Part shown: positions 53,701 through 64,000 of the stretch, in pieces
How positions within the stretch are numbered: the stretch's first letter is position 1
Layout: each line of letters opens with the position of its first letter
NCBI RefSeq assembly: GCF_052324685.1
Contig: NC_135223.1
Span: forward strand, 4,749,713-4,813,712
Length of the DNA stretch: 64,000 nucleotides
Source of the DNA: Brachyhypopomus gauderio
Lineage: Eukaryota > Chordata > Actinopteri > Gymnotiformes > Hypopomidae
Direction of reading: 5' to 3'
Program-made: the position numbers and the translations under genes
The notes under the pieces: model-generated
Told to the model about the DNA's origin: nothing
Databases searched by the model: none
The model's input: the letters and a program-made list of their open reading frames with translations, nothing else

Positions 53701-55721
53701 ATGTCTGGTGGCACCTCTTTAAAAACCTTTAAAGCCACGTTGAACCAAGCCATTGTTTTTATTGTTTTTCCTAAAATAACTCCCAGAAACAGTCGAGGCT
53801 GAGGCCAAGCGCCTCTGGGCGTACGCCCCAGAACGGCCCTCCGAGCACACGGCTCTGACTAATCTTACCTTGATGCAGAATCCGTAGTCTGTGGGTGCGT
53901 TCAGGATCCTCCTGCCTGCTATCACGGTGAAGATATTGCTGTCTTCCAGGTCTGCTAGTAGCTGTAAGTGCCTTGGCTCCTGCAGGAGATCAGACGACAG
54001 CTCAGGTCGTTTTAAGATGAAATGGGAAGAAATCAAAACATGGCAGCCTGGGGCTGAGAATATACATAGGCAGACGTGTGAAAATGGGAAACTTTGACTG
54101 TCGCCGTACAGGTTGAGACAGCAAACTTTAACCGAGGAGATGTGGGTCATGGGCAGGGAGTTCAATAGTCAGAGCTCCCAGGAGATCTCTGGACCAACAT
54201 GCATGCTAGGAAACAACCAGCGCACCTTTGACGTTCCTTTGGTTGAGACGTACAATCCCGAACGTCTCAAGAACACATGCAGCTTCTTCCAGGCTTTCCT
54301 GCCACTCTCCTTGACGTACAAGTGACCCTGGATCTCAGGACAGCTGCTGGAATTTAAGAAGCTCTGGAGGGTGGAGAAGGAGAGGAACGCGAGAACATCC
54401 ATGAGACCGAGCGAGCGGGGGGGGGGGGAGTGGCAGCAGGTGGAGCCGTGGCCTACCTGCAGGAGGTGGGATGGTGGGATGGAGCTGTTGCTCTCCTGAC
54501 ACCACGCCACCATCTGCTCCGGGAAGAAGTTCTGTTGGAGGAACACAGGGATTGTTCAGCTGATGGACTCAGAGGAGACCAAGCACTCCGCATGGCTTAC
54601 TGTTACTCTACCTTTATTACTAATTATTATTTTTAATATAATTAATATAGTACTACAGATTCGGTAATACAGAGACATATAGCAATAAACAGAATTCAAA
54701 ATTCAAATATAAATATATTTATAAAGCTCAAATGAATAGAATCGACTTCAAAGAGTTTGATAAAGAGCCTCCACTCAGGTTGAATCAGGAGAGGTTTTTC
54801 TGCAAAATTGTCGACATGCCAAATACAGGAACGTGACCAGTTCCAGAATGACCAGGAGTCTCCTAACAACGTTGGGGTCAAGGATGTAAACCTGTACGTC
54901 CTTTTCTCTGAATCAGAGGAGTGTGTTCTACATTCACGTCCTGGACATCTGCACCTCCCATAATGCCCAAGCCAGTATGACCAGTGGGCACTGACGGAGC
55001 CCTCAGATGTGCTGGGATCCAAGCCCACAGCAGACAGCTGCTGTAGCGGTGGAGGGAGGAGGTGGAGGGAGGAGGTGGAGGGAGGAGGTGCAGGGAGGAG
55101 GTGCAGGGAGGAGATGGAGGAAGGAGGTGCAGGGAGGAGGTGGAGGGAGGAGGTGCAGGGAGGAGGTGCAGGGAGGAGGTGGAGGGAGGCGGTGTAGACG
55201 ACCACGCTGCTACAGGCACTTTCGCCGCAGTGACACACACGGGAGAATCGGAGTTCGTTCTCGTACTTTCATCCGTTGCGCTGAAGCAAACGAACTGCTA
55301 AGTGAACTTCTGAAAGTGCAACGCGACCACTCTTCCCTCTGCAGAACGACACTCAACGACAACGGGTGTGCACGAAGATTCATACCCTGCCACTCCTTTA
55401 GAATACATCTCACACCAGAGCAGTGTGCACACCAGACCAGCACACAGCGTATAGCAGCACACTAGACCCCTGCTTATTACACAGCATGTATTCCAACGTA
55501 CGGCATCGTAAGCCATAACAGGAGACAGTTTGAGGGTGACGGCACCCTCAGCTTTGTGTGTTTGGTGGAGGTGCACAGGAGGTGGAGGCCAGAAGTGAGA
55601 CTGAGTCCTCACTAGGAGCTCACGCTTAGAGGAGCACCAACAGCACCGACAGCAGCGCTCAAACTGGAAGCCCGTTTCTGGATAGCTTTGTGTCCCAAGA
55701 AGGAACATTTACACGAGTACA

Positions 55722-55796
<75 letters not shown>

Positions 55797-57439
55797 CTCC
55801 ACAAAATACCAGTCCATCTACCTCTATGCGTGCTAAAATAAAGAAACAGGACACACACTCTGATCCTTCTGAAATCACAGAATCAAGCCGTGATAAACAC
55901 AGATAAACATACCAGAGGATTTTTGAAGAATTCGTATTTGGCGTAGTTCTTTCTGAAGAGAAACTTGCTCTCGCTGGTCATGGACGCCTGCACGTGGGCC
56001 ACCACTTCATGGTCTTCTAAGGTCCTCTCTGTGGACAGAACGGCGAGGGCAGCGTTAGACCCGGCTGCTGTGTCCACGCTCCTCAGCAGAACCCACTGAA
56101 TACGCTAGAAAATGCATATTTATGCACAAAAGCTTTGGACATTTGCATCCGGCATTACATCATCGTCTGTTCACCCCGCCCCCAACACAACTCTGCCTCC
56201 AGACAAATTAAAAATAAACACTCCGCTTGCGTAATGAAGAGAGTTTGTCTGGAGACAAAGACCACGCCCCCTGGCCCTCAACCTGCCCCCTCGGCCCGCC
56301 CACCCCCTGCACGTCTCTGTCTGAAGCGCGTGAAACTTCGGCTGGCCCTGACCGGGAACACCCTTGGCTGGTGTTCCCGTACTGGCCGGATGTTCCAGGG
56401 TTGAGGAATGCTTCCTCCTTCCTGCCTGCCAACTCCTGGCCTTACAACACCCCCCCCCCCCCCCCCCCCCCCGGGGGGCGGGACCGGGGGCGGGACCGGG
56501 GAGCAGGGCTTACGCAGCTGTACTGAAATACAGGATATTATTTAAAAAGCCACTAAACAGAATGCAGTTTAATGGTGAAAATAATAAAGTAATAAAATAA
56601 TAGTTCAGTTTCCCAGATGTCTCTGAAGTTGATAAGGGGGCACTACCATTTTTTACTGTGTGTGTTATCCTGAAAAATGTGAGAAGATGGTCAAAGAATG
56701 AGAGAAGAAAAGTTATTTCCCCCCTCACCTCCGGTCTCTGTTTGCACTGGCAGAATTGGGAGCTGGTCACGTTGCTGAAACGTTTCTGCGTGGCACGGGT
56801 CACGTGACGTTACCTCACATGGCTGAAACATGCACTAGAGCTCGTCGCCATGGAGGGGCAGGAACGCCCGCATCACATCCCTGTGGCAACAATAGTTTAC
56901 CCCAGGGGGGTTGAAGGGGGTATTTTTCTGACGCTATTAATCAATCACATGTGGCAGACAGACGTGACCGGACAGACATACCGGGGTTTTCCTGCCACGA
57001 CATGCAACCACCCCCCCTCCACCCATCACCCCCACCCCTCCTCCACCCTAACGAGGGGCTTCAGGGACTTCTGCCCTGAGAACACTAGAGACCATCCACC
57101 CTCGGAAACTGTCTATTCCCTTAACCCCCGCGTATTTGCCCCGTGTTGGTCAATCTGACCATCTCCACCCCCATCCGGACCAGAGTGTCCCCCTACCCCT
57201 CAACTGCCACCCAGTCCGTCTCCTCTCTCTCCCCACGTCTGCTTGTGTCCCCCTCCATCCCCCCCGTAGGGCGGTCACCTACCTAGTCCCACGGCTGGGT
57301 GGTGCTCTACTAAAGTCCAGCTGTTGTCGTCCACGCAGTGGCTCTTGTAGACCAGGAGCTGGCAGAGGTCACGTGCCATCATGTCTGCTGGAATCTCCAC
57401 CATTTTGCCCGTGCCATCCTCGCTGAACACCTTAACGAT
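50652..57439 (-). CDS. grb10: Growth factor receptor-bound protein 10, 3' part: RA-PH-BPS-SH2, 12 coding exons
   Basis: A cytoplasmic adaptor that binds activated insulin and IGF1 receptors through its SH2 and BPS regions and restrains signalling. Exons (minus strand, in order): 57283-57439, 55913-56028, 54457-54531, 54226-54363, 53869-53979, 52918-53016, 52606-52683, 52172-52288, 51356-51422, 51139-51226, 50902-50995, 50652-50798. Sum 1,287 nt, 428 codons plus stop, all phases consistent and all introns GT-AG. Domains in window residues: RA 1-91, PH about 115-260, BPS about 285-335, SH2 about 335-428 with the phosphotyrosine Arg in FLLRDSQ. Linker and SH2 residues ([27 protein letters not shown]) fit GRB10 better than GRB7 or GRB14. 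Human GRB10 has roughly 165 further N-terminal residues; these exons lie upstream and were not found before 64000. Confidence 0.97.
50902..50995 (-). CDS. grb10: grb10 exon, SH2 part 2
   Basis: Encodes [20 protein letters not shown] through KHFQILP, including the phosphotyrosine-binding Arg. Acceptor GTGTGGCAG, donor GTAAGC. Confidence 0.97.
51139..51226 (-). CDS. grb10: grb10 exon, SH2 part 1
   Basis: Encodes (V)[17 protein letters not shown] through QQGQVDG. Acceptor CGGCGCAG, donor GTACAG. Confidence 0.96.
51356..51422 (-). CDS. grb10: grb10 exon, BPS-SH2 linker
   Basis: Encodes [19 protein letters not shown] through LST plus one base. Acceptor GATGGCAG, donor GTACAG. Confidence 0.95.
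51640..52158. repeat. 31-bp minisatellite, about 17 copies, in a grb10 intron
   Basis: Unit GTGAGGAGTGGCCAGTGGGA followed by GGGGCGTGTAG. It occupies most of the 749-bp intron after the BPS exon. On the gene strand it has no stop in any frame, since three 31-bp units give a 31-residue protein repeat. Confidence 0.97.
52172..52288 (-). CDS. grb10: grb10 exon, BPS receptor-binding region
   Basis: Encodes [20 protein letters not shown] through ALEEGHAWR. Acceptor GTCCACAG, donor GTGAGTGC. A 31-bp minisatellite begins about 15 nt into the following intron. Confidence 0.97.
52606..52683 (-). CDS. grb10: grb10 exon, PH C-terminal end
   Basis: Encodes [19 protein letters not shown] through FSAPV. 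Acceptor CTCGGCAG, donor GTGAGA. Confidence 0.96.
52918..53016 (-). CDS. grb10: grb10 exon, PH domain part 3
   Basis: Encodes [20 protein letters not shown] through AFRLFK. Acceptor TCTCCTCAG, donor [14 protein letters not shown] replaces the usual PNKVRNET-like stretch, so this short loop has diverged. Confidence 0.95.
53869..53979 (-). CDS. grb10: grb10 exon, PH domain part 2
   Basis: Encodes [17 protein letters not shown] through DYGFCIK. Acceptor CTCCTGCAG, donor GTAAGA. Confidence 0.97.
54226..54363 (-). CDS. grb10: grb10 exon, PH domain part 1
   Basis: Encodes [20 protein letters not shown] through [11 protein letters not shown]. Acceptor CCCTCCAG, donor GTGCGC. Confidence 0.96.
54457..54531 (-). 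CDS. grb10: grb10 exon, RA-PH linker
   Basis: Encodes [17 protein letters not shown] through HLLQ. Acceptor CTCCAACAG, donor GTAGGC. The following intron is only 93 bp and contains a C10 run in gene sense. Confidence 0.96.
55045..55197. repeat. 16-bp GGA-rich minisatellite, about 9 copies
   Basis: Unit GGAGGAGGTGCAGGGA or GGAGGAGGTGGAGGGA, in the grb10 intron between the RA exon 2 and linker exons. On the gene strand it is a long CT-rich tract. Confidence 0.94.
55719..55794. repeat. (CA)n microsatellite
   Basis: A CA run with one CGCGCG interruption near its left end. Confidence 0.96.
55913..56028 (-). CDS. grb10: grb10 exon, RA domain C-terminal part
   Basis: Encodes (E)[13 protein letters not shown] through YEFFKNPL. 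Acceptor GTCCACAG, donor GTATGT. Confidence 0.96.
56450..56472. repeat. C23 homopolymer
   Basis: Twenty-three C on the plus strand followed by GGGGGG, hence C6 then G23 in grb10 pre-mRNA. Confidence 0.97.
57283..57439 (-). CDS. grb10: grb10 exon, Ras-associating domain N-terminal part
   Basis: Encodes [16 protein letters not shown] through VEHHPAVGL plus one base. Acceptor CCGCTGCAG, donor GTAGGT. It begins in phase 0. Confidence 0.96.
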
Positions 57440-58098
57440 CTGCAGCGGGAAAAGACGCACACAGACGCTGAGAGACCCGTCCACGCCGGCCCGTCTCCTG
57501 CGGAGGGCCGAAGCAGGCCGTTGTTGTTTTTAAACTGCGTCACAGGTCACCGTCGCGTGCGCAGGGTAACGGCACACAGACGCGCCACATATGAGGAATG
57601 CTTAAAGACGCCTGCTTCTTCGCCAAACTCTTCTCCCAGAATTAAAACTCGAAGCAGGAGACGTGGCTTCATGTTCTGAACGGGCTCAGCGTGATAACGG
57701 CACGTACACTCGAGTGTCCTATATTTCACTCCTAGATTTTATCTTTTTAAAATCCAGTCTGCAAAAAATTAGAATAAAAAATAAGGATGAAGTCAGTCGG
57801 AGATCCGGCTTCCCGACTGCCGTCCACGCACTGAACCCTCAACTCAGTCACGCCAGCCTTTCCAGAACATTCTCTTGCCCCTCTCGCTACACTGGATTCC
57901 TTGCACCCCTCATACCCCCCCCCCCCCACCCACCCACACTCGCCCCTTCTTCTCCTGAACATTTCCCACGATCCCCGGCTCTCATAAACCTCTCCAATCC
58001 TCCGGATGTGACCGCCTCATCAGCGGAGGAGGCAAACTTTCGTGGCCCTGGCTTCCCCCGATCCTGATGCTGCCCTGAGGGCGTCGGGCCCTCTCCTG

Positions 58099-58114
58099 CC
58101 CCCCCCCCCCCCCC
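58099..58114. repeat. C16 homopolymer
   Basis: Sixteen C on the plus strand. Confidence 0.93.
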
Positions 58115-58566
58115 AGGGGGCGTCTTACCTCCCCAGGGCTTGGCAGGCAACAAGCGTGAGAGCATGAAGGCATTTTTGCCAGCAGCCTGCCTCTTCCCCG
58201 CGCGGCGAGCTGCTTCCCGACGCCGTCCGCAACTCCGGCAGAAGAGAAGAGTGGCGGAGGACAAAAAATGGCAGAAAAAAAGAAGAAAAAAAGAAGAAAA
58301 AAAAAGAAAAAAAAAAAACCCAGTACAGATGCTTGGCTGTCAGGGGCTCACTGCGCCGTACCTGTCACACTGTGTCCCGTCCCCCTCTGTCTGGCTCTGG
58401 TGCGGGACAGAGGAGGCAGATGGCACTGTTTCGAGCTCCCCAGCCAACTTCTCTCTTTCCGTCACAAAGGGTTACAGGCTTCTAGGCAGCGAATCAAACC
58501 ACACTTCCCTAACCAATCACAGGACTAGCTCGGGCTGATGTAATCATTCCCACACACACTCAGGCT

Positions 58567-58597
58567 CTCTCTCTCTCTCTCTCTCTCCCTCCCTCTC
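58567..58597. repeat. (CT)n microsatellite
   Basis: CTCTCT run with CCCT interruptions. Confidence 0.93.
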
Positions 58598-58734
58598 TCA
58601 CCCTCACACACACGCACACACACACCTCTCACACACACAGTCATACACATACACGGCCAACTTTTCTCCCGCTATTTGTTTCCTTAGCAGCTCAAAGGCT
58701 AGACAGACACATTTTTTGTTTTATTTAGAAGGAA

Positions 58735-58738
<4 letters not shown>

Positions 58739-58813
<75 letters not shown>
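58739..58813. repeat. (AG)n microsatellite
   Basis: AG run of about 75 bp, 140 bp from the CT run and complementary to it, so the two could pair. Confidence 0.96.
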
Positions 58814-58814
<1 letters not shown>

Positions 58815-61082
58815 GCCTGTTTGAACATTCATTTTACGGAAGGTTCCGGACAGTTTCAAGTAAAGGCTTGTTTCAGTCCCCAACCCCCACCCACGTCCCC
58901 CACGAAAGGTTAGCTTTGAAGTCCGAAGTCTGAAACCTTTCACAACAAGACGAGGCTCATTCTGCTTCCTGTGGCACCACCTCTGCCACTGACCGCTTCT
59001 TCGCATGGCATCGCAGAATCCAGAAGGTAACCTGGACCTCACGTCCCACTCGTGCGCGCTGGGGTCCAGCACAGAGAGGCGCGGACGACCAGCGGCGAGC
59101 TCACACAAACGCGACAGTGGCCCGAACGCACCTCCGCAGCCCCCGAAACTGTGTGCCTGGAGGAAGGCATGACTCAGGCTCTTTCTCTGCCTCAAGGGGG
59201 GAGGAATTTGGTTATGGGGGTGGGGGTGTGTGAGAGAGGGAGAGAGGGAGGGAGAGAGAGAGAGAGGGTGGGGGTTGCAGAAGGAAGCGTGTTAGGGTGG
59301 TCACATTAAAGGCACGCTAGCTTTCCAGAGCTCCAGCTGTCTGGCTGCCCTGCCCCTTCTCCTCTGATCACTCCATCACCCAGACAGGGGGACGGGTGGG
59401 GGGACGGGTGGAGACGAGGAGGTGGTGACATGTCAATTTAAAGCAGAGGACCAAAAAAAAAAAAGTTCAGAGGTGAAGGTGAATATTCAAAACTGGTCAG
59501 GTTGGTTTTACTAAGGAGGTATTTGGACTCCAGATGAGACCTTTCACACGTATGACACTGACACCTCAGATGTCAAACGTGTCCAAAGGTGGCGTGACTC
59601 ATTTCTAGGCCCTAACAATCTTGCACATATTTAACGACCCATCAAAGCCTCTCATTAGGAAGCGGACCACAGACGGCTGACAGCACAAGGGCTCAGACCC
59701 CGGCCAGCCAACGGGCCCTCGAGAGGGAAGGTTTACGGGACCTCCGCTCGTAGACACAGCGGTTCTCACGAGGATGGTCGGCTGGAATAACACACAGTTA
59801 CCATGGAGATTGCACACTGGGAAAGCACTGAGAATTTCACAAGATGGCATCCGTGAAATATTACAACATATCTGTCTTTTCCATGTGTTACCGATTAAAA
59901 ACGACCAATTACAACGGTTCATTTGTCATTCTTAAACACGTTTGGGAAAAAATGTAGAGGTTTCCTGTTCTTATTATTGGAGTAGTACTGGTTTGAGATA
60001 ATTGAGGTTTGAGATGTTCTACAGCTAGAAGTAACCATACCCTAGATTTGGGAAACCAGTGAAGTTCTGGCTGTAGGTTTTATAGTTTTGTAGTTTTCAG
60101 CTTTTGGTTTGAAGTCTTTCTTTCCTTTGTTGTTGTAATTAGCATTAAGGTTGAACCCTGAACTCTGTAAGTTGTCAGTAATAATATTTGGGAACACAAA
60201 TGCGAGATTTGTGTTGACACTCTCATTAGTGAACAAGATTTAACAAAGGTTTAAAGTGTCAAAATCAGTAAATTGTTTTGTGAAACCAAATTGGTAAATA
60301 AAGATTAAATAAAGCAAAATATCAAAGTGATTTTAGTTAATTAGCAGAATAAGTAGTTGAACGTAAGCCATTGCAGTTTATAGTAACAATAACAGTTTAT
60401 GGAAGAAATGAGTCATGGCAAACATAAATTCTAAACAAAATAGCCTGGAATTTTTGTGTGTGCAGGATTTAATCAAGAAAAGTATGTCATGGGTGGAATA
60501 AAAATTCAGACATCATATTAATAACATGTTGTGAAAAAGAATTTTTTAATTTTATTATATAGAACTCAATTTTTGATCCTGTTCTAAGGTCTGAATCCAT
60601 CATCATCCAAAAGAAATAAATAAATCAAAATAACCCGTCAGTCACAAAATCCGCAGCCATAAACGATAAACTGCGCTTCCAAGGCGCTTGTAAAAGACAG
60701 CGGAGGACTGTAAGAAGAGAAAGTGTTTCATTCTGACGCCAGACTCAACCGCATTTATTCCCAGCCGTCATTCTTCCGCCTCGTATCTTGCCTCTAGGGC
60801 TGACGCGGAGTGAAAATCACCTCCACTTTCTACTGAACGCCCTCCGGCAACTTACCTCGACTGCCGCACTGATCTCAGGTCAGTTTGGGATCCCCTGCTC
60901 ATGCAGACAAGGCCTGGGGTTTTGATGGCTTTGAATGCTTTTCCACAGCAGTTTGATTCTGAGCACTCGATGTCAGCCTCATAGTCCTACAGTTTCGTTT
61001 TCTGCTAGTTTCCCCAAAAGAGACGGAGATCTTCATATCTGTGCACCTCGCCGTGGAGAAGATGCAAGTTGCAGTTTTCAAT

Positions 61083-61215
61083 CAATCAATCTAATTTTAT
61101 TTATATAGCGCTTTTTACAACAGTTGTCGTCACAAAGCAGCTTTAAAAGTGTCCGAGTCCAAGCCCCCAGTGAGCAAGCCAAGGGCAACAGTGGCAAGGA
61201 AAAACTCCCTAGTTT
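61083..61215 (-). mobile_element. Teleost interspersed repeat tail, inverted copy
   Basis: The reverse complement of the tail at about 35830-35970: GAGTTTTTCCTTGCCACTGT, GGCTTGCTCA and AAAGCTGCTTTGTGACGACA are shared, followed by AAAGCGCTATATAAATAAAA. Confidence 0.75.
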
Positions 61216-62756
61216 TCTTTAGGTCCAGGGATTCATTGCACTTGGTTTACGACTATAGACATTTTTTTCTCCATTCAAGTCTCTCATACCAGCTGCCATC
61301 TAAAGTTTGAACGGAGTTTCAATTAGATTTTAAGCCTTTTTTGAAATCACTTCGTCTTCATACAATAACTGAGGTGAAATTGGAACCGTAGCAAAGCCGC
61401 CAAGCACCAGAAGCTAGAACATCTGCTATGTAAGGCTACGTCGCAGGTTTAGCCACGGGTCAGAACTGTACCATGCAACTCCCCTCTTTGGTAACTGCCC
61501 TTCTTGGGACAGCGAGGACTGGCGTGGTCACTAATGAGACACCCAGATAGAACCTCAGCGGCGATGATGGGTCAGCCCCTTAAAGCCCGGGGCAATTCGG
61601 ATTAGCCTCTTCAACGCTAGAGCCAGCCTGGCTAACCATGCTGACTCAGCAGACAAGAGTCAGTCCTTCCTGGTTGTCGAATGATTGTGTTAAACTGGGT
61701 TTGAAATGTTCAGGCAACCTCACAGATTACCTCAGTCAAAGTAAAAAACATACGGAAACCTTTATAGCAACTATTAGCATACTTGAAAATCATCAGTAGA
61801 TGTATCGACTAGAACAGAAAACGTGAACTGAAAAGACCTTTCCTTTACACAGAGTCGCTTGGTGGTTTTCATTAGGAAAAAGAACATACATCTAGTTTAT
61901 TTTAGTCTTCTCACTGATTTCCAAGTAAAGCGACTTTGATCAAGGAAAAGACACGATAAAAACCAAAAACGTTGACTGGAATGTTGATAAGAAGCAAGAG
62001 GGATCTGGTGACAGTGAGACCAGGAGAGACACGGCGCTCAACGGCTAAAGAATCCTTAGTTCTTCTGGCACAGCCACACTGACAGATGAGACGAAGGTTA
62101 AACTGCAATGAAGTGAGAGAAAGATTCAGATCAGAAGAAGCCACGATCCACTTGACAACTGCAGGACCACTACGCCCGCAGGGACACGTCTGCTCAGATC
62201 ATTCCAACCTGTGTTGGAACACTGGGAAAAGGTACTTGGTGGTGCGACCCAAACACTGAGGTTCACAGCAGCTGAGGGAGAAGACACCTCAAGTGCTTAT
62301 ACACAGCCCAAATTGGCCTGGAGTCATGCAGCAGTATAACAGTTCTCTGCACACGGGGGCATGCGGAGATGCACCAGAAAGTGGCTGATAAGACTCTGTG
62401 ATTGGCCACTACGCCGAGGTTATCTGGACACACATCATCATCATCGTCGTCGTTGTCACAATGTGCTACCATTAGCGTTAAAGACAACAGCAGCTACAAC
62501 AACATACCAACCCTGTTCTGTTAAGATCTCAGGACGTGATGCGCTCCAGTATTTAAATTCTTCCGTCTGTGTAAAGTGCTTGGCCACTGTGTATAGAAAG
62601 CACTAAAGAGATTTGCATTCCTCATTAATAATAATACGAACCAACTTTTGCCATTGCAGAACTGTACCGCCACCCACAGTGCCATCTCCTGCCTCCCACA
62701 CCAGAATGCGAAACACTGCAGCTGTATACAGTCCACAGGGGAGTTATGAGGTTTCC

Positions 62757-63025
62757 TTCCACCTGACCCCACGCCCCCTCCAACTGACCCCACGCCCCTC
62801 CCACCTGACCTCACACCCCCTCCAACTGACCCCACGCCCCCCACACCTGACCACACGCCCCCTCCACCTGACCCCACGCCCCCCCCCACCTGACCACACG
62901 CCCCCTCCACCTGACCACACGCCCCCCCCACCTGACCACACGCTCCCTCCACCTGACCCCACGCTCCCTCCACCTGACCCCACGCTCCCACCCCCTCCAC
63001 CTGACCCCACGCCCCCTCCACCTGC
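62757..63025. repeat. About 21-bp C-rich minisatellite, about 13 copies
   Basis: Unit CCTGACCCCACGCCCCCTCC plus A, with length variation of 1-2 bp. Long frames across both strands come from the repeat. Confidence 0.94.
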
Positions 63026-63392
63026 CCTCCAACACTGCCCGAAAGCTTCACCTCGGCATTTAATTTTTTACAATCTAGAAGCAGATGGCATTACCTATAA
63101 GGTTGAGGTGCATCATGAGTAACTCACGTAAAACATCACATCAGACCTTCTTGACAAGTGGACCGACCGGTTTGCAGATTTGTTTAGCTAATGATAGCGT
63201 GTAGACGTGTAGACGATAGCATGGCGTGTGGATAATGACACGCTGCCGTGTGTTAAATGGAGACTGCTCTCGTCAGGATGGTGTTAGGGGATCATTCTGA
63301 CGGGACCTGTGAGCGCACCAGATCTTCTCGCCTGGCCAGCTCCTGCGCTTCCAGGTTCTGGGAACCCACCAGACAGACATACAACACCTGCG

Positions 63393-63453
63393 TGGAGGTG
63401 ATGTAGCTGGTGGAGGTGATGTAGCTGGTGGAGGTGATGTAGCTGGTGGAGTG
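63393..63453. repeat. 18-bp tandem repeat, 3.4 copies
   Basis: Unit TGGAGGTGATGTAGCTGG. Confidence 0.93.
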
Positions 63454-64000
63454 TCCCATCAAGTGGATGGAACTCTTCAATTGCCCGATACTGTGGAGCA
63501 ACTGCTGAGGTCACGAAAACGATCCGACCCTACAGAGTCTTGATTTCACGGAGCTCTTGTGTGAAACGACTTGTTAAGCCCAACGGGACATCCTGTCAGG
63601 ACCACGTGGGCCCTGCTGTGTCGGATCCTGGGGCAGAGGTCAACACCCTGAAAGCCCTGAAGGCGGCCATTATGGGGGCACTCTTGAACAGGGCTTTACT
63701 GTCCACGCCACAACCACCACCTGCAAACCTTGAGCTTCCTGTACGACACACAGGGACAGGTCATGGGTCACGGGGGTCACCAGGTTGACCCCGCCCCCAC
63801 GCTGGTCTATAGTAGTGTGATGAGGTGTGCTCGGTGGAGTCTAGCAGCGTGCCAGCACGACCCAATCCCACACCCCGTCCCTCCGTGCAGCGGTGGCTAA
63901 TCCGGGCGGGTCGGAGCGTGTTCTGCAGCCCGAGGGAAGGAACGGCTCTCCGGCGGCGGAGGCGTGGCCTGGCTCGCGGCCAGCGGGTGGCTCCGCCCAC

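Larger units (their letters stand above)
57440..64000. other. grb10: Upstream grb10 intron or 5' region, no exon recognised
   Basis: I searched for the proline-rich N-terminal exons (for example the HILRRLQ and LPAIPNPF segments) and found none. GT-type donors with preceding open frames exist near 58132 and 60856 but match nothing. The last 240 bp are GC-rich with several CpGs. Simple repeats in this stretch are listed separately. Confidence 0.45.

Noticed and set aside
57887..58264. Possible grb10 N-terminal exon ending at donor GTAAGA near 58132
   Set aside because: The peptide (LSRLLPAKPWG) does not match known GRB10 N-terminal segments, and the area is low-complexity with A and C runs.
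62521..63122. Glycine-rich and proline-rich ORFs on both strands
   Set aside because: Both strands are open because of the 21-bp C-rich minisatellite.

Overview
The window reads as ray-finned fish (teleost) nuclear DNA. Two adjacent multi-exon genes with GT-AG introns lie on the minus strand: ddc (aromatic L-amino-acid decarboxylase) and, upstream of it, the 3' part of grb10 (growth factor receptor-bound adaptor). DDC and GRB10 are also neighbours in mammals. The remaining sequence is fish-style repeats: hAT and Tc1/mariner elements, an L2-like LINE, a LINE with a restriction-like endonuclease, an endogenous retrovirus, solo LTRs, and many micro- and minisatellites. No bacterial features are present.

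Layout. 1-874: a 29-bp minisatellite. 2231-10574: an 8.3-kb minus-strand endogenous retrovirus with two 618-bp LTRs that read as identical, TSD CTTAG, primer-binding site and polypurine tract, but broken gag, pol and env. 11771-27738: ddc. I assembled 13 coding exons totalling 1,443 nt, which gives an uninterrupted 480-aa protein including a 20-nt microexon. Its introns hold two hAT-type elements, a Tc1/mariner element, an L2-like LINE, a palindromic MITE, and tandem repeats made from the gene's own splice sites. 28755-50650: gene-poor, with two LTRs, a diverged direct duplication (31341-34727 plus 42286-42605, against 45698-48519), a decayed LINE (36350-39610) and a large inverted repeat (about 42940-44787) between the two duplicate copies. 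50652-57439: twelve coding exons of grb10, covering the RA domain, PH domain, BPS region and SH2 domain to the stop (1,287 nt; 428 aa plus stop). 57440-64000: upstream grb10 sequence, repeat-rich; the N-terminal exons were not found and probably lie beyond the window.

Function. ddc makes dopamine and serotonin from L-DOPA and 5-HTP. grb10 is a cytoplasmic adaptor that dampens insulin/IGF receptor signalling. They are unrelated biochemically and linked by conserved synteny.

The most unusual features are: (1) one ddc intron bracketed by tandem arrays of its own 5' and 3' splice sites; (2) a retrovirus copy with mutated reverse-transcriptase catalytic residues but LTRs that read as identical; (3) a roughly 0.8-kb-arm inverted repeat with a unique centre holding a short ORF and a splice-donor-like site; and (4) a grb10 intron minisatellite that stays open as a reading frame if the intron is retained.
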